Positions 26,173 to 35,565 are shown, numbered from the stretch's first letter. The stretch: DNA of 64,000 nt from Paenibacillus_E sp052115445 (GCF_052115445.1 NZ_JBFRGR010000008.1:204022-268021); one strand, 5' to 3'. Numbers and translations: made by a program. The notes: generated from the letters alone by a model not told the origin.

Positions 26173-28215
26173 ATGAAGTACGAGCATGTGGAAAGGAAAA
26201 TGCCGGTTTCGTTAAAGGAGTCCATTGTAAGACAACCGTGGTGCTNTGCACTTCGTACATCAGGGGAATCGTTAGAAGAGATTCTTACGCTTCCTACTCA
26301 TTTAGCTAAACTCTATCATCAGCTTTCGTCCGATGAGCAGCGTACGCTGCGCCTGGTAATGTCAACGTTCGGCTGTCTGCCTTTTACTGGCGAGAGGTTG
26401 GAAAAAGAAGCAGTGCTCCAAATGTCTGGTGCTCAAGTCAGTTTGGGGTTATGGGGACTTCGTCGTTATGGCGTCGTTGTTGCTTTCCGTAAATCTTGGG
26501 GAGAACAGTTGTACACGCTGCCTGAGGATGCATTCGCAGGTTGGCAGAGCCTAGTGTTTCCTGCCGTAGGGCTCACCGAGCAAAGCAATGTAGATGAGCT
26601 AAGCGATCTCAGCGACCACATCGCAGAGATGGATGAAGGCATTCCTTCGAATCCACGGGGACTCGCGCAGCAATTGTTTCATTGTATGGTCAGCTGTTCG
26701 CGGCAATCCGAACTTTCCCTTACGAGTAAAGGAACTTTACATAAGAAGCAGTTGCAGAAGATTACGGAACATGTGAGTTTACCCGCAAGAATACTAACAC
26801 AGTCAGGACTTACTTACGCATTCACGGACGTGTATGATGAGCCTGCCGCGTTGATGCTTGAATTAGGCATGCGAATGGGATTCCTCTATAAAAATGAAAC
26901 GGGCAACCGGTTCCTATTCCATCATCGTCTTTTCGAGCGTTGGCTTCAAAGCTCCTATGAACACCAACAAGCGCAATTGTATCGTATTTGGCGGCAGGCC
27001 TTGATTCCCGCTCCGGTTTGGCTGGAGCATGGGATCGCATTCATGGAAAGGGCGACTGTCTTGCAGTGGTACAGTTTATCGGAGCTGTTGCAAGCCGTTC
27101 TCTCATGCTGTTCGATTGGGCATAAACCGATGGACGAGGAGACTCTTCGTCAGGAGCTGATGACAGCCTGGATTAGGCCGTTGTCCACATTTCGTTTTGT
27201 TGAGTTAGCGGAAGATCAAGAGGGGCAACTTTGGTTCAGATGGCTGATCACACCTAGATTGAGTTCAGGTGAGCTTCCAGACTCTCTCAGCGAGCTGGCT
27301 CTCCTGACCGATCCATCTCTATACGTTCAGCCTGATTTCGAAGTGCTTTTACCACCCAATGCTTCTCTGCGCTTAGAGTGGGGAGTTGCGGCATTTGCTG
27401 ACCTGCTGAACGCTGATCTCGTACGTACCTATCGTTTGACCAAAGAAAGCTTTGGGCGCGCGTTAGATCATGGTCTGAGGAGCTCAGACGTGTTTCAAGT
27501 TCTTCGAGATCATGCTTATTATGAAGTTCCAGAACAAGTGATCATCACCTTGCAGCAGTGGGAGGAGCACAAGGATAAGCTCTACCTAACGGATGTGACA
27601 CTGCTTCGCTGTCAAACGAATGAGGTTGCGGAAGCCTTACTTCGGAATGATAAGTGCCGCAATCTGCTCGGAGAGCGCATAGGAGAAACCAATTTTATTA
27701 TTTCACGCGCGCATATTAAACATTTGACGAAATGCTTGGAAGCGATGGGTTTCCACCCCAATCAAAGTGCAATTCCGAATGTAGGGAGTGATGAAGACCA
27801 GGAGATTCCATTATGGAACGAACCTCAATTAGGCCTCTGTTACTCTAAAGATACGATTCAATTATATGAAATTGATCCATATTTGCCGCTGCGGGAGGAC
27901 TTATATCCAGATATGCAGCAAATTCCTATGAGTTGGATTAAAGAGTTACGCAACTATCATGCCTCTACTCGTAAGGATATGATTCGTAAAGCTATCGAAT
28001 GGAAAAGTGTGCTGCAGTTGAGAAAAGAAGGACGCGACTGCTTCATTATCCCGCGCATGCTGCGCGAAGATCGAACAGGTTGGATTCTGGAGGGGTGGGA
28101 AGAATATGAGGAGGTCGCTTGGACCAGTGAGGACTGGAATGAGATGAAGCTCATATTACCAGGAATCAACGATGGGTCTGTGAGAGAAAAGGAAGAAACT
28201 CTTGGCGAACTGTGA
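26173..28215 (+). CDS. Helicase-associated protein with XPB/Ssl2-like domain
   Basis: The 680-residue soluble protein contains a Helicase_C_3-like region (PF13625, similar to the N-terminus of XPB/Ssl2) at about residues 375-470, seen as LYVQPDFEVLLPPNASL...TYRLTKESFGRALDHG...VLRDHAYYEVPEQV. The N-terminal part includes helical winged-helix-like segments. It carries no helicase motifs itself and is not the archaeal Bax1 nuclease. It starts 17 bases after the XPB gene with AGGAGG 12 bases before the ATG, so the two are almost certainly co-expressed. I infer that it is an accessory subunit. N at 26246 hides one residue. Confidence 0.8.
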   Translation: MKYEHVERKMPVSLKESIVRQPWCXALRTSGESLEEILTLPTHLAKLYHQLSSDEQRTLRLVMSTFGCLPFTGERLEKEAVLQMSGAQVSLGLWGLRRYGVVVAFRKSWGEQLYTLPEDAFAGWQSLVFPAVGLTEQSNVDELSDLSDHIAEMDEGIPSNPRGLAQQLFHCMVSCSRQSELSLTSKGTLHKKQLQKITEHVSLPARILTQSGLTYAFTDVYDEPAALMLELGMRMGFLYKNETGNRFLFHHRLFERWLQSSYEHQQAQLYRIWRQALIPAPVWLEHGIAFMERATVLQWYSLSELLQAVLSCCSIGHKPMDEETLRQELMTAWIRPLSTFRFVELAEDQEGQLWFRWLITPRLSSGELPDSLSELALLTDPSLYVQPDFEVLLPPNASLRLEWGVAAFADLLNADLVRTYRLTKESFGRALDHGLRSSDVFQVLRDHAYYEVPEQVIITLQQWEEHKDKLYLTDVTLLRCQTNEVAEALLRNDKCRNLLGERIGETNFIISRAHIKHLTKCLEAMGFHPNQSAIPNVGSDEDQEIPLWNEPQLGLCYSKDTIQLYEIDPYLPLREDLYPDMQQIPMSWIKELRNYHASTRKDMIRKAIEWKSVLQLRKEGRDCFIIPRMLREDRTGWILEGWEEYEEVAWTSEDWNEMKLILPGINDGSVREKEETLGEL

Positions 28216-28266
28216 TATGATAGAAGTGTTATAGACTTTTTCGCGAGGAAGGATGAGGTTGTCATA

Positions 28267-28716
28267 ATGTTACAAACAATGGAAACAGAAACACTGGATA
28301 TGTCGGCTATCCTTATGCAAGCCTACGATATGGGTGATATGATTAATTCTTCTGCGGAAGTTGCAGATTATTTATATTGGAAGACCGAGGTCGCGAACAG
28401 CAGAGAAGTGAAAGATTTGCAAGCTGTGTTTGCTAGGAAGAAAGATGCTTTTGAGGAGTGCGAGCGTTTTGGGCATTACCACCCGAGCTATCACGATGCT
28501 TTAGCAGCTGTGAATGACGTGCAAGAGAAGCTCCTAGCTGTTGAGGCTGTTCGCAAGTACAAAGAAGCTGAGGATCGCTTGGATGACTTGTTGTTTACCG
28601 TTTCAACGACGATTGCTCACGCGGTATCAGATTCGATTAAAGTGCCAAGCAATAACCNCTTGCCAACCGGCAAAGGCTGCAGCTCCGGTGGAAGCTGCAG
28701 TGGGAATTGCGGTTAA
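28267..28716 (+). CDS. ricF: YlbF family protein, RicF of the RicAFT (Y) complex
   Basis: The 149-residue helical protein belongs to the YlbF family. The block RFGHYHPSYHDALAAVNDVQ matches B. subtilis YlbF, and the C-terminus has Cys138, Cys144 and Cys148 in a Gly/Ser-rich tail, as in RicF, where these cysteines take part in [4Fe-4S] binding with RicA and RicT. The complex affects RNase Y-dependent mRNA processing, sporulation and competence. N at 28658 lies before the Cys tail. ylbG, its usual neighbour, is 1.2 kb away past a repeat and an inserted gene. Confidence 0.88.
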   Translation: MLQTMETETLDMSAILMQAYDMGDMINSSAEVADYLYWKTEVANSREVKDLQAVFARKKDAFEECERFGHYHPSYHDALAAVNDVQEKLLAVEAVRKYKEAEDRLDDLLFTVSTTIAHAVSDSIKVPSNNXLPTGKGCSSGGSCSGNCG

Positions 28717-28738
28717 TTACCTTCGTGATCAAAAGCCA

Positions 28739-28878
28739 GGCGGTTTTCAGCACCGAGAAGATTGAAAGAAGCTAGGAAATGAGGAGCGTAGTGTGAGCTA
28801 CGTGAGCACCGGAATTTCCAGCTGAATTCAATATCGATGTCGAATTTGCTTCAAAGGACTACTTCGTGATTAAAAGCG
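28739..28878 (+). repeat. Hairpin-rich interspersed element, copy A
   Basis: About 140 bases closely match 35771-35914. Long shared blocks include TTTTCAGCACCGAGAAG, AGAAGCTAGGAAATGAGG, CTACGTGAGCACCGGAA, CGATGTCGAAT and ACTTCGTGAT. The outer pair TTCAGC/GCTGAA and internal stems (CGTAG/CTACG, GGAA/TTCC) are kept with changed loops. CTTCGTGATCAAAA also occurs just before the copy (28721-28734). The copy lacks clear terminal inverted repeats. No reading frame. Confidence 0.8.
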
Positions 28879-28881
28879 GCG

Positions 28882-29889
28882 TCATTTCAGGCAGAAATCG
28901 GGGCGGATGCGTCCGACCTCGGTTCCTTGCCAGTTGTGAACGGCAGGTGTATGGAATTCCTTGAGCTCACTGACCTCGGTTTCCGACAGGTAGCCTAGCT
29001 GCTTTAACGCCTCAGTGACAGCAGGATACANGGCACGAATGTTTCCATCTTCTACTTTTAAGACGAAGCCGATGGCTTGATCGGGTATGGAGAGGGCGAA
29101 GATGCCTTCAGCGCCCATTTTGCCTAAGACTCGGCCTTTTGTAACCTCGATTAATCGCGTATCGAAGCGGTCGCTTCCTGCGAGGAATTGAGGATATTTC
29201 CGCACAGCATTGACAATTCTCTGGCAAGCGTTTGCACGCTCTGCAGATAGCCCTTCGGGGCTGCCNAATCGGGCAAAAGCGAGTGCGAGATGGTTGATCG
29301 GCATCCCAAACACAGGGACGCCACAGCCGTCAATTCCGAGCTCCATCTGCTCCTTAGGTACATCTGACATGGCACTCACAGCATCTAACATGAGGACCTG
29401 AACAGGATGCTCAGGGCTCATGTAGGTATCCGGTGAAGCGCCAAGATAGCTGCTTAAGGATAGCATACCCGAATGTTTGCCCGAGCAATTGTTGTGCAAA
29501 GTTGACGGGGACTCTCCCCGTTCACGCATCGCCTGTGCAGTTGGCGCGTGGTACGGCTCATGCGCACCGCATTGCAGATGTTTGGCATGATACCCTAGCT
29601 TGCCTAGGATGCCGCGGGCTGTGCTCACATGCTCAGCTTCCCCATTGTGGGAAGCGCAGCATAAGGCAATTTCGGCCTCAGTCAGGCCGAAATGATCAGC
29701 CGCGCCGGATTCAATGACCGGCAAGGCTTGAATCAGCTTCGCTGTCGAACGGGCGAAGGTGAGCAGGTGCGGATCGCCTGCACCGTGCAGGAGCGTTCCT
29801 TGGTTATCGACAACAGCAAGGTGGATGCGATGTATGCTTTCTGTTATATGTCCGCGAGACACGCGGACAATAGTGTCTGATGGCTTCAT
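28882..29889 (-). CDS. L-asparaginase II-type amidohydrolase (PF06089 family)
   Basis: The 335-residue protein resembles the thermolabile asparaginase family of Rhizobium etli type, with the conserved FARSTAKLIQALP, CASHNGEAEH, HNNCSGKHSGML and IDGCGVPVFGMP blocks. This fold belongs to the penicillin-binding/beta-lactamase-like group, and the Ser-x-x-Lys in ARSTAK is thought to be catalytic. It should hydrolyse asparagine to aspartate and ammonia. Two Ns (29031, 29266) hide residues. GGAG lies 12 bases before the ATG. It is on the strand opposite to its neighbours and separates ylbF from ylbG. Confidence 0.88.
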   Translation of the reverse strand: MKPSDTIVRVSRGHITESIHRIHLAVVDNQGTLLHGAGDPHLLTFARSTAKLIQALPVIESGAADHFGLTEAEIALCCASHNGEAEHVSTARGILGKLGYHAKHLQCGAHEPYHAPTAQAMRERGESPSTLHNNCSGKHSGMLSLSSYLGASPDTYMSPEHPVQVLMLDAVSAMSDVPKEQMELGIDGCGVPVFGMPINHLALAFARXGSPEGLSAERANACQRIVNAVRKYPQFLAGSDRFDTRLIEVTKGRVLGKMGAEGIFALSIPDQAIGFVLKVEDGNIRAXYPAVTEALKQLGYLSETEVSELKEFHTPAVHNWQGTEVGRIRPDFCLK

Positions 29890-29936
29890 GTTGTGAGATC
29901 ACTCCATACTAGGATTATTGAAAAGAGGTTGCAATC

Positions 29937-30200
29937 ATGATGATTGAGCGAAGCGGATTAATCATTTGGGTAAACGATATTAAAGCCGCCAGAAATTTGG
30001 AGCGGTTCGGTTCCCTTCATTACATATCCAAGAAAATGAATTATGCCGTTCTTTATATACATGCCAGCAAATTGGAAGAGACCACACGCAGTCTACTCAA
30101 GTTGCCTTACGTCAAGAAGGTAGAGAAATCATATCGTAATGAAATTAAGACAGAGTATAGTAGTGACGTTCCTGACAAAACTAGATTTTACACGCTTTGA
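29937..30200 (+). CDS. ylbG: YlbG family protein (UPF0298 / DUF2129)
   Basis: The 87-residue product matches the YlbG family: GLIIWVNDIKAARNLERFG, HYISKKMNYAVLY and KLPYVKKVEKSYR. The function is unknown; in many Bacillota the gene directly follows ylbF. AGAGG precedes two tandem ATG codons (29937 and 29940), and either may be used. A terminator follows. Confidence 0.9.
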   Translation: MMIERSGLIIWVNDIKAARNLERFGSLHYISKKMNYAVLYIHASKLEETTRSLLKLPYVKKVEKSYRNEIKTEYSSDVPDKTRFYTL

Positions 30201-30217
30201 GGCTACAGTGCAAAATG

Positions 30218-30240
30218 AAAGCTTCGTGAGAAGCTTTTTT
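30218..30240 (+). terminator. Terminator after ylbG
   Basis: AAAGCTTC, a GTGA loop and GAAGCTTT followed by a run of T. Confidence 0.88.
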
Positions 30241-30468
30241 CTTTTTTTTCTCATAATATGGACCTTGGTCGGTCTCGTTTGAATGACTTTGTTATAAGTT
30301 TTCTCAATTTTCCGAAAATTAGGCATAGTTTGTTGTCTTCATAAATACTTATTAATAATTTTATATATTCTTCCATGGGAAAAAAAGTTATAATACAGTA
30401 AAATATAACTTACAGAACTTCAGGGAGTAGGTATTCGGTCCCATTTAAATAGGAAAGGGGATGTGATC

Positions 30469-30906
30469 ATGAAAGATAAGGTTATGGGGAGATGGAGTAC
30501 TTACGAACCATTCTTCGTACAGCTAGGTGATAAGAAAGTGGCGGATATCGTGATCACGAATCATGCTAAGCTGAGATGGAGTGATCGTATTTCTAGCGAT
30601 AACAATTCACTTGAGGAAATCTGCGCGTTTCTCTGGGAGAAGCTTAAAAATGATAGCATGGTCCCTTATTATCGGAACGAAGAAGACGTCTATCTGATTG
30701 ATGATGATTTGGTGGTAGTGGCCGAATTCTCCCATTTGGAGCATGAGACGGATCTTGTAGGCAATCCTCTGCACAAAATGATCATCGTTACCTTTCTTGG
30801 CAAAATGTCAGAGACCATGGAGCTGCGCGATTTGAAATCGTACTATTCCTGGTTGAGACACTCTCGTCGTATGACTTTAATCAAGAATAGTCGGAAGCGG
30901 CGCTAA
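30469..30906 (+). CDS. Unrecognised 145-residue soluble protein
   Basis: I do not recognise this family. The protein has no signal or membrane segment, an acidic middle and a basic C-terminus (RHSRRMTLIKNSRKRR). The start at 30469 has AGGAAAGGGG nine bases or less upstream; a GTG at 30463 is closer. The 268 bases before it are AT-rich, and a terminator follows, so it is a single-gene unit. The segment ITNHAKLRWSDRI followed by a beta-rich stretch could suggest a small toxin-like fold, but that is too weak to name. Confidence 0.75.
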   Translation: MKDKVMGRWSTYEPFFVQLGDKKVADIVITNHAKLRWSDRISSDNNSLEEICAFLWEKLKNDSMVPYYRNEEDVYLIDDDLVVVAEFSHLEHETDLVGNPLHKMIIVTFLGKMSETMELRDLKSYYSWLRHSRRMTLIKNSRKRR

Positions 30907-30921
30907 TCATGTCATTGAGCA

Positions 30922-30959
30922 GAGTATGTCTGGAGCTAGGGCAGACATACTCTTTTTTG
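30922..30959 (+). terminator. Terminator after the 145-residue protein gene
   Basis: GAGTATGTCTG and CAGACATACTC form a perfect 11-bp stem followed by TTTTTT. Confidence 0.92.
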
Positions 30960-31020
30960 TCGTCTTGATGGACTGTACGGGTTCGATTTCATATAATGGA
31001 ACAAAGAGAGGCGGTATATC

Positions 31021-31932
31021 ATGGCACTTAATTTTCATCAATTACACATTTTCTATACCGTAGCGGAAAAAGGCAGTTTCTCACACGCAGCCGGTGCGTT
31101 ACATATGACACAGCCAGCCGTGACGATGCAGGTACAGTCACTTGAGGATTACTTTGGTGTGAAGCTCTTTCATCGCAGCACCAAGAAGATCGAACTGTCT
31201 GAAGCAGGACGAGCTTTGCTGCCATTTGCCAAAAATAGCATTGAGCTTATTCGCGACACCGATGTCGCGATGTCAAAATTTACAATGATGATCGAAGGTC
31301 GGCTACAGCTAGGCGCCAGCTTAACGATGGGGGAGTACATTTTACCTCGGCTTCTGGGCCCTTTCAGCAAGGATTACCCGAACATCTCCGTATCGATGAA
31401 AGTAATGAACACAGCCCAAATCTTGGATGAGGTACTTAGTCATCAACTCAATTTCGGTCTTGTTGAGGCGCCTATCCATCATCCAGACGTTCATACCGAA
31501 CCGATCCTTAGTGACGAGCTGCGACTCATTGTTCCTTCGGATCATCCACTAGCGGATGCCCCGGTTGTTACATTGGACGAGTTATTGAAGTACCCTTTTG
31601 TTCTGCGAGAACAGGGTTCAGGTACAAGAAGAGTCATGGAGGAGGAATTCGCTCGCTGCAACATGGATTGTTCCTCGATGAAGATCGTGATGGAGCTAGG
31701 AAGCACAGGAGCCATCAAATCGGCTGTTGAAGCGGGATTAGGGATTTCTATTCTTTCGCAATCGTCCGTTAAGCATGAGGTAACGCTAGGCCTTTTTAAA
31801 GTGAAAAAGATCGAGAATATCGTGTTTGAGCGCAGCTTTTATGCGATTTATTTAAACTCGACCTTGCTGCCTATTTCGGCCGTAAGCTTCATGACGTTTT
31901 TGAGACAAGAAGATTTAAGTCGTTTTCTATAA
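31021..31932 (+). CDS. LysR-type transcriptional regulator (CysL/CbbR-like)
   Basis: The 303-residue protein has an N-terminal winged helix (FSHAAGALHMTQPAVTMQVQ) and a substrate-binding-like effector domain. The overall style (LNFHQLHIFYTVAEKGSF) resembles the CysL/CbbR/YwfK subgroup, often linked to sulfur or carbon assimilation; no target can be deduced from neighbours. GAGAGGCGG precedes the ATG. The PHP gene starts 17 bases after it. Confidence 0.93.
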   Translation: MALNFHQLHIFYTVAEKGSFSHAAGALHMTQPAVTMQVQSLEDYFGVKLFHRSTKKIELSEAGRALLPFAKNSIELIRDTDVAMSKFTMMIEGRLQLGASLTMGEYILPRLLGPFSKDYPNISVSMKVMNTAQILDEVLSHQLNFGLVEAPIHHPDVHTEPILSDELRLIVPSDHPLADAPVVTLDELLKYPFVLREQGSGTRRVMEEEFARCNMDCSSMKIVMELGSTGAIKSAVEAGLGISILSQSSVKHEVTLGLFKVKKIENIVFERSFYAIYLNSTLLPISAVSFMTFLRQEDLSRFL

Positions 31933-31949
31933 GAAGGACGGGGGATCGA

Positions 31950-32783
31950 ATGGAAGCAGACTTACATTCACATACAACAGCTTCAGACGGGACGCAGTCG
32001 CCGAGAGCGAATGTCCAGATGGCTTTAGATGCAGGATTAGGTGCAATTGCGATTACCGATCATGATACGATTTCGGGGGTAGCGGAGGCACTTGAGGCAG
32101 GCATGGAATTGGGCATTGTCGTTGTTCCTGGCGTTGAAATTTCAACGGTAGCGAATGGCCAGGATATTCATATTCTGGGTTATTACATGAACATTGCGGA
32201 TGAACAATTCCTACAACGCTTGTCATCTTTACGTGAAACAAGGGATACCCGCAATGAGATGATTATTGCACGGCTACAGGAGCTTGGCATCGACATTACG
32301 ATGGAGGAAGTTCTCAAAGAGGTTGCCAATGTGAAGCGCAAAGGTGATACAGTTGGCCGACCGCATATTGCTGCTGTGCTCATGAATAAAGGCTATGTGA
32401 GTACGATCACGGAAGCTTTCGATCGCTATTTGGCTACGGGAGCGGCTGCTTACGCCAATCCGCCGCGTATTGAGCCGGCAACCGCGATTACGTGGATTCA
32501 TGAAGCTGGCGGCAAAGCGGTGCTTGCGCACCCTGGTATTTATCACGATGATGCGCTAGTAGAGGTCATTACTTCACAGGGATTAGATGGGATTGAAGTG
32601 TATCATGCTGATCATTCGCCAGAAGATGAAGAAAGATATAGACTTCTTGCAGAGTGTAAGGGGCTGCTGATCACGGCAGGTTCTGATTTCCATGGCGTAC
32701 GTGATGGAGTTGCTTTCCACGGGGCTATCGGCTCGAAACGCATCGGCATGGATGTCGTGGAACTTTTACAACCAAGCGTATGA
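31950..32783 (+). CDS. PHP-domain phosphoesterase
   Basis: The 277-residue protein has the four PHP metal motifs: DLHSHTTASDG, ITDHDT, AHPG and GSDFHG. The set is typical of the YciV/TrpH group, which includes RNase AM and 3',5'-nucleoside bisphosphate phosphatase; which activity is present is not clear. GGGGG lies before the ATG. It is probably co-transcribed with the upstream LysR gene. Confidence 0.88.
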   Translation: MEADLHSHTTASDGTQSPRANVQMALDAGLGAIAITDHDTISGVAEALEAGMELGIVVVPGVEISTVANGQDIHILGYYMNIADEQFLQRLSSLRETRDTRNEMIIARLQELGIDITMEEVLKEVANVKRKGDTVGRPHIAAVLMNKGYVSTITEAFDRYLATGAAAYANPPRIEPATAITWIHEAGGKAVLAHPGIYHDDALVEVITSQGLDGIEVYHADHSPEDEERYRLLAECKGLLITAGSDFHGVRDGVAFHGAIGSKRIGMDVVELLQPSV

Positions 32784-32859
32784 TTCCGAAGCGAGTTTTG
32801 ATGTTGCAATATTANACCTCGCTTGCATTGGTTACTCAAAACTTTTAGGAGGATCGCTC

Positions 32860-33738
32860 ATGAAAAAAATTCGAAAAGCCATTATTCCCGCGGCGGGACT
32901 AGGCACCCGTTTCTTGCCCGCAACCAAAGCGCAGCCCAAGGAAATGCTGCCCATCGTTGACAAACCAGCGATTCAGTACATAGTAGAAGAAGCGATTGAG
33001 TCCGGCATTGAGGATATTATTATCGTTACAGGGCGTAATAAACGTGCGATCGAGGATCATTTTGATAAATCCGTAGAGCTTGAGATGATGCTTGAAGAAA
33101 AAGGGAGCACACACCTGCTGGAGATTGTGAAATCGGTCTCTAATCTAGCGGATGTTCATTATATTCGTCAGAAGCAGCCGCTTGGCTTGGGTCATGCAAT
33201 TCTCTGCGCGCGCAAATTTATTGGAGATGAGCCGTTCGCCGTTTTACTTGGGGATGATATTCTTCAATCTACCCCGCCAGGGCTTAAACAGATGATGGAT
33301 ATTTATGAGCAGACGGAAACCTCCGTGATAGCGGTTCAAGAGGTGCCTTGGGCTGATGTTAGCAAATATGGTATCGTCTCTCCAGCGACGAGCTACGCGA
33401 ACTATCGATTGATTGAGGATCTGGTCGAGAAGCCTGATCGTGATCAAGCGCCTTCGAATTTAGCGGTAATTGGCCGTTACATCATTATGCCGGAAATTTT
33501 CCGCATTTTGGAGCGTCAAGAGCCTGGCCGCGGTGGTGAGATTCAATTAACGGATGCCTTGCGCGTGCTGAATAAGGAACAGCAGATGGCGGCTTACCTG
33601 ATGCAAGCGAAGCGCTACGACGTTGGGGACAAGCTGGGGTATATTGAAGCGACCATTGAACTTGCCTTACAGCGTCCGGATTTGCAAGAGCAAGTAAAGG
33701 CGTATTTATTATCATTAATCAAGCAATGGGATTTATAG
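32860..33738 (+). CDS. galU: UTP-glucose-1-phosphate uridylyltransferase
   Basis: The 292-residue nucleotidyltransferase makes UDP-glucose from UTP and glucose-1-phosphate, the sugar donor for cell-wall polymers and glycolipids. The signature IIPAAGLGTRFLPATKAQPKEM is at the N-terminus, followed by VDKPAIQYIVEEA and later LGDDIL and GRYIIMPEIF. The ATG at 32860 has AGGAGG in a good position; in-frame codons further upstream to 32692 overlap the PHP gene and are not part of the family. N at 32815 lies in the intergenic region. Confidence 0.96.
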   Translation: MKKIRKAIIPAAGLGTRFLPATKAQPKEMLPIVDKPAIQYIVEEAIESGIEDIIIVTGRNKRAIEDHFDKSVELEMMLEEKGSTHLLEIVKSVSNLADVHYIRQKQPLGLGHAILCARKFIGDEPFAVLLGDDILQSTPPGLKQMMDIYEQTETSVIAVQEVPWADVSKYGIVSPATSYANYRLIEDLVEKPDRDQAPSNLAVIGRYIIMPEIFRILERQEPGRGGEIQLTDALRVLNKEQQMAAYLMQAKRYDVGDKLGYIEATIELALQRPDLQEQVKAYLLSLIKQWDL

Positions 33739-33754
33739 CATTGGTTATTTATAT

Positions 33755-33798
33755 GCCAAAAAACCTATCGAGAATTAATCTCTGATAGGTTTTTGGCA
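33755..33798. terminator. Bidirectional terminator between galU and rqcH
   Basis: GCCAAAAAACCTATC and GATAGGTTTTTGGC pair around an inner AGA/TCT stem; A-rich and T-rich arms let it work on both strands. Confidence 0.85.
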
Positions 33799-33801
33799 TG
33801 T

Positions 33802-35565
33802 TTATTTAATGGTCACTTTCAATTGCTTGATTTCTTCTTCCTCTGGTGTCACATAAACTGTCTTCTGATTCACGTAAATGACAAAGCCGGGCTTCGAGCC
33901 GTTTGGCTTATGGACATGTTTGATTGTTGTATAATCCACAGGAACTTGACTGGAGTTTTTGGCTTGACTGAAGTAAGCAGCTAGCTGCGCGGCTTCAAGT
34001 AAGGTGGTGTCGCTGAACTCACCGCGAATGACGACGTGGGAGCCAGGAATATCCTTGGTATGCAGCCATGTATCCATAGAAGAAGCAAGACGATTCGTCA
34101 GGTATTCGTTTTGCGTATTATTTTTCCCAACATAGATAGGAACGCCCTCGCTGGATTCGTAGCAGGCTAGAGCGGGCTTATCTTTTTTCTTTTTCTTACG
34201 CTGCTTTTTGTTTCGATCGCGCACATAACCTTGCTCCATAAGCTCATCACGAATCTCTTCAATATCCGGCAAGGAGGCAACACTCAACTGCTGCAGCAGC
34301 GTTGTGAGATAGGTAATCTCTTGGTGCGTTTGGGCAATTTGCTCCTCGACGATCACCGTACTATTTTTCAATTTACTATATTTCTTAAAATAGCGCTGTG
34401 CATTTTCCGCCGGGCCAAGAAGCGGGTCCAATGTGATGGTGATCATCGCCTGATCTTCATCGTAGTAATTAATGGCTTGGACTTCTTTGTCGCCTTTCTT
34501 GATTGTATGGAGCGAGGCGGTTAACAGCTCTCCGAGAATACGATATTTATCAGCATCCTTGGAGTCTTCGATCGTATCCTGAAGTTTTTCCAGTTTTTTG
34601 ACATTTTTATTGACTTCATTTTGTAAAAATTTCAACAAATCCGATACACGCTGTTTAACCGTATCTCGTTCCGCTTTGTCGCCATAGAATTGCTCCAAAC
34701 ACAAGCTTGGCGTTGGGTATAATTTCGATGTGCCCTTGATGTGCGTAAGTGGTGTCATCGCGAAGAACAGCTTGCCTGTCGGTTCTTGTTCTACAATGAC
34801 TGGTTCATAGCGATCCTCGCGCATAGCGGTCATGACTTCGCTGAACGCCTGCCAAAGCGATGCGGTATCGACTTCCGTTTTTCCTTGCATACTGCGATAT
34901 ACAATTTCCTTGGCGATCAGTGGACTTAGTCCGCTGAATGCAGCAACCAGCTGTTGCTCAGGTTTAATTGGCGATGGAGATACGGAAACCTCATCTGATG
35001 AAGATGTCCGCTCTAAGGCTTGAATGAATGCTGCGCTATCAACCTCAAGTGGATTTTGCTTATCCTGTTCAGGCGGTGTTACATATGTACTCCCTGGCAT
35101 AACAACCCGGTAAGAACTGATGGCTGGCGTCACATGATGAATGCCGTCTAGAATTGTTCCTGTCACGGGATCGAGCAAGATGATATTGCTGTGGCGGCCC
35201 ATGATTTCCACAATAATATGCTTGAGGGATATATCTCCTAATTCGTCACGATGACGAATCTGCAAACGAATGACACGTTCCATGCCGATTTGTTCCACGA
35301 CCTCAATTACGCCGCCTTCACAATATTTGCGAAGCAGCATACAGAACATAGGCGCATCCATCGGATTCATGGTAACTTGTTCTGTCGTTTGGACGCGTGG
35401 ATACGTAGGGTTGGCGGAAAGGAGCAGCTTCACGTTCTGCCTTTGGGTGCGAATTTGAAGCACGACGTCATTTTCACTCGGTTGGTGAATTTTATTAATG
35501 CGGCCTCCTACATACATTTGAAGTTCGTGAACAATTGCATGAAGGACGAGTCCGTCTAAAGCCAT
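33802..35565 (-). CDS. rqcH: RqcH, ribosome quality-control factor (NFACT family)
   Basis: The 587-residue protein belongs to the NFACT family (Rqc2/NEMF homologues, formerly FbpA/YloA). It has an N-terminal NFACT-N domain (MYVGGRINKIHQPSENDVVLQIR), central coiled coils (about 290-470) and the C-terminal NFACT-R domain (IYVGKNNTQNEYLT, DTWLHTKDIPGSHVVIR). It recruits Ala-tRNA to stalled 50S subunits and adds C-terminal alanine tails that mark proteins for degradation. GGAG lies 11 bases before the ATG. It is divergent from a YloB-like P-ATPase as the first gene of a block matching the B. subtilis yloA region. Confidence 0.95.
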   Translation of the reverse strand: MALDGLVLHAIVHELQMYVGGRINKIHQPSENDVVLQIRTQRQNVKLLLSANPTYPRVQTTEQVTMNPMDAPMFCMLLRKYCEGGVIEVVEQIGMERVIRLQIRHRDELGDISLKHIIVEIMGRHSNIILLDPVTGTILDGIHHVTPAISSYRVVMPGSTYVTPPEQDKQNPLEVDSAAFIQALERTSSSDEVSVSPSPIKPEQQLVAAFSGLSPLIAKEIVYRSMQGKTEVDTASLWQAFSEVMTAMREDRYEPVIVEQEPTGKLFFAMTPLTHIKGTSKLYPTPSLCLEQFYGDKAERDTVKQRVSDLLKFLQNEVNKNVKKLEKLQDTIEDSKDADKYRILGELLTASLHTIKKGDKEVQAINYYDEDQAMITITLDPLLGPAENAQRYFKKYSKLKNSTVIVEEQIAQTHQEITYLTTLLQQLSVASLPDIEEIRDELMEQGYVRDRNKKQRKKKKKDKPALACYESSEGVPIYVGKNNTQNEYLTNRLASSMDTWLHTKDIPGSHVVIRGEFSDTTLLEAAQLAAYFSQAKNSSQVPVDYTTIKHVHKPNGSKPGFVIYVNQKTVYVTPEEEEIKQLKVTIK

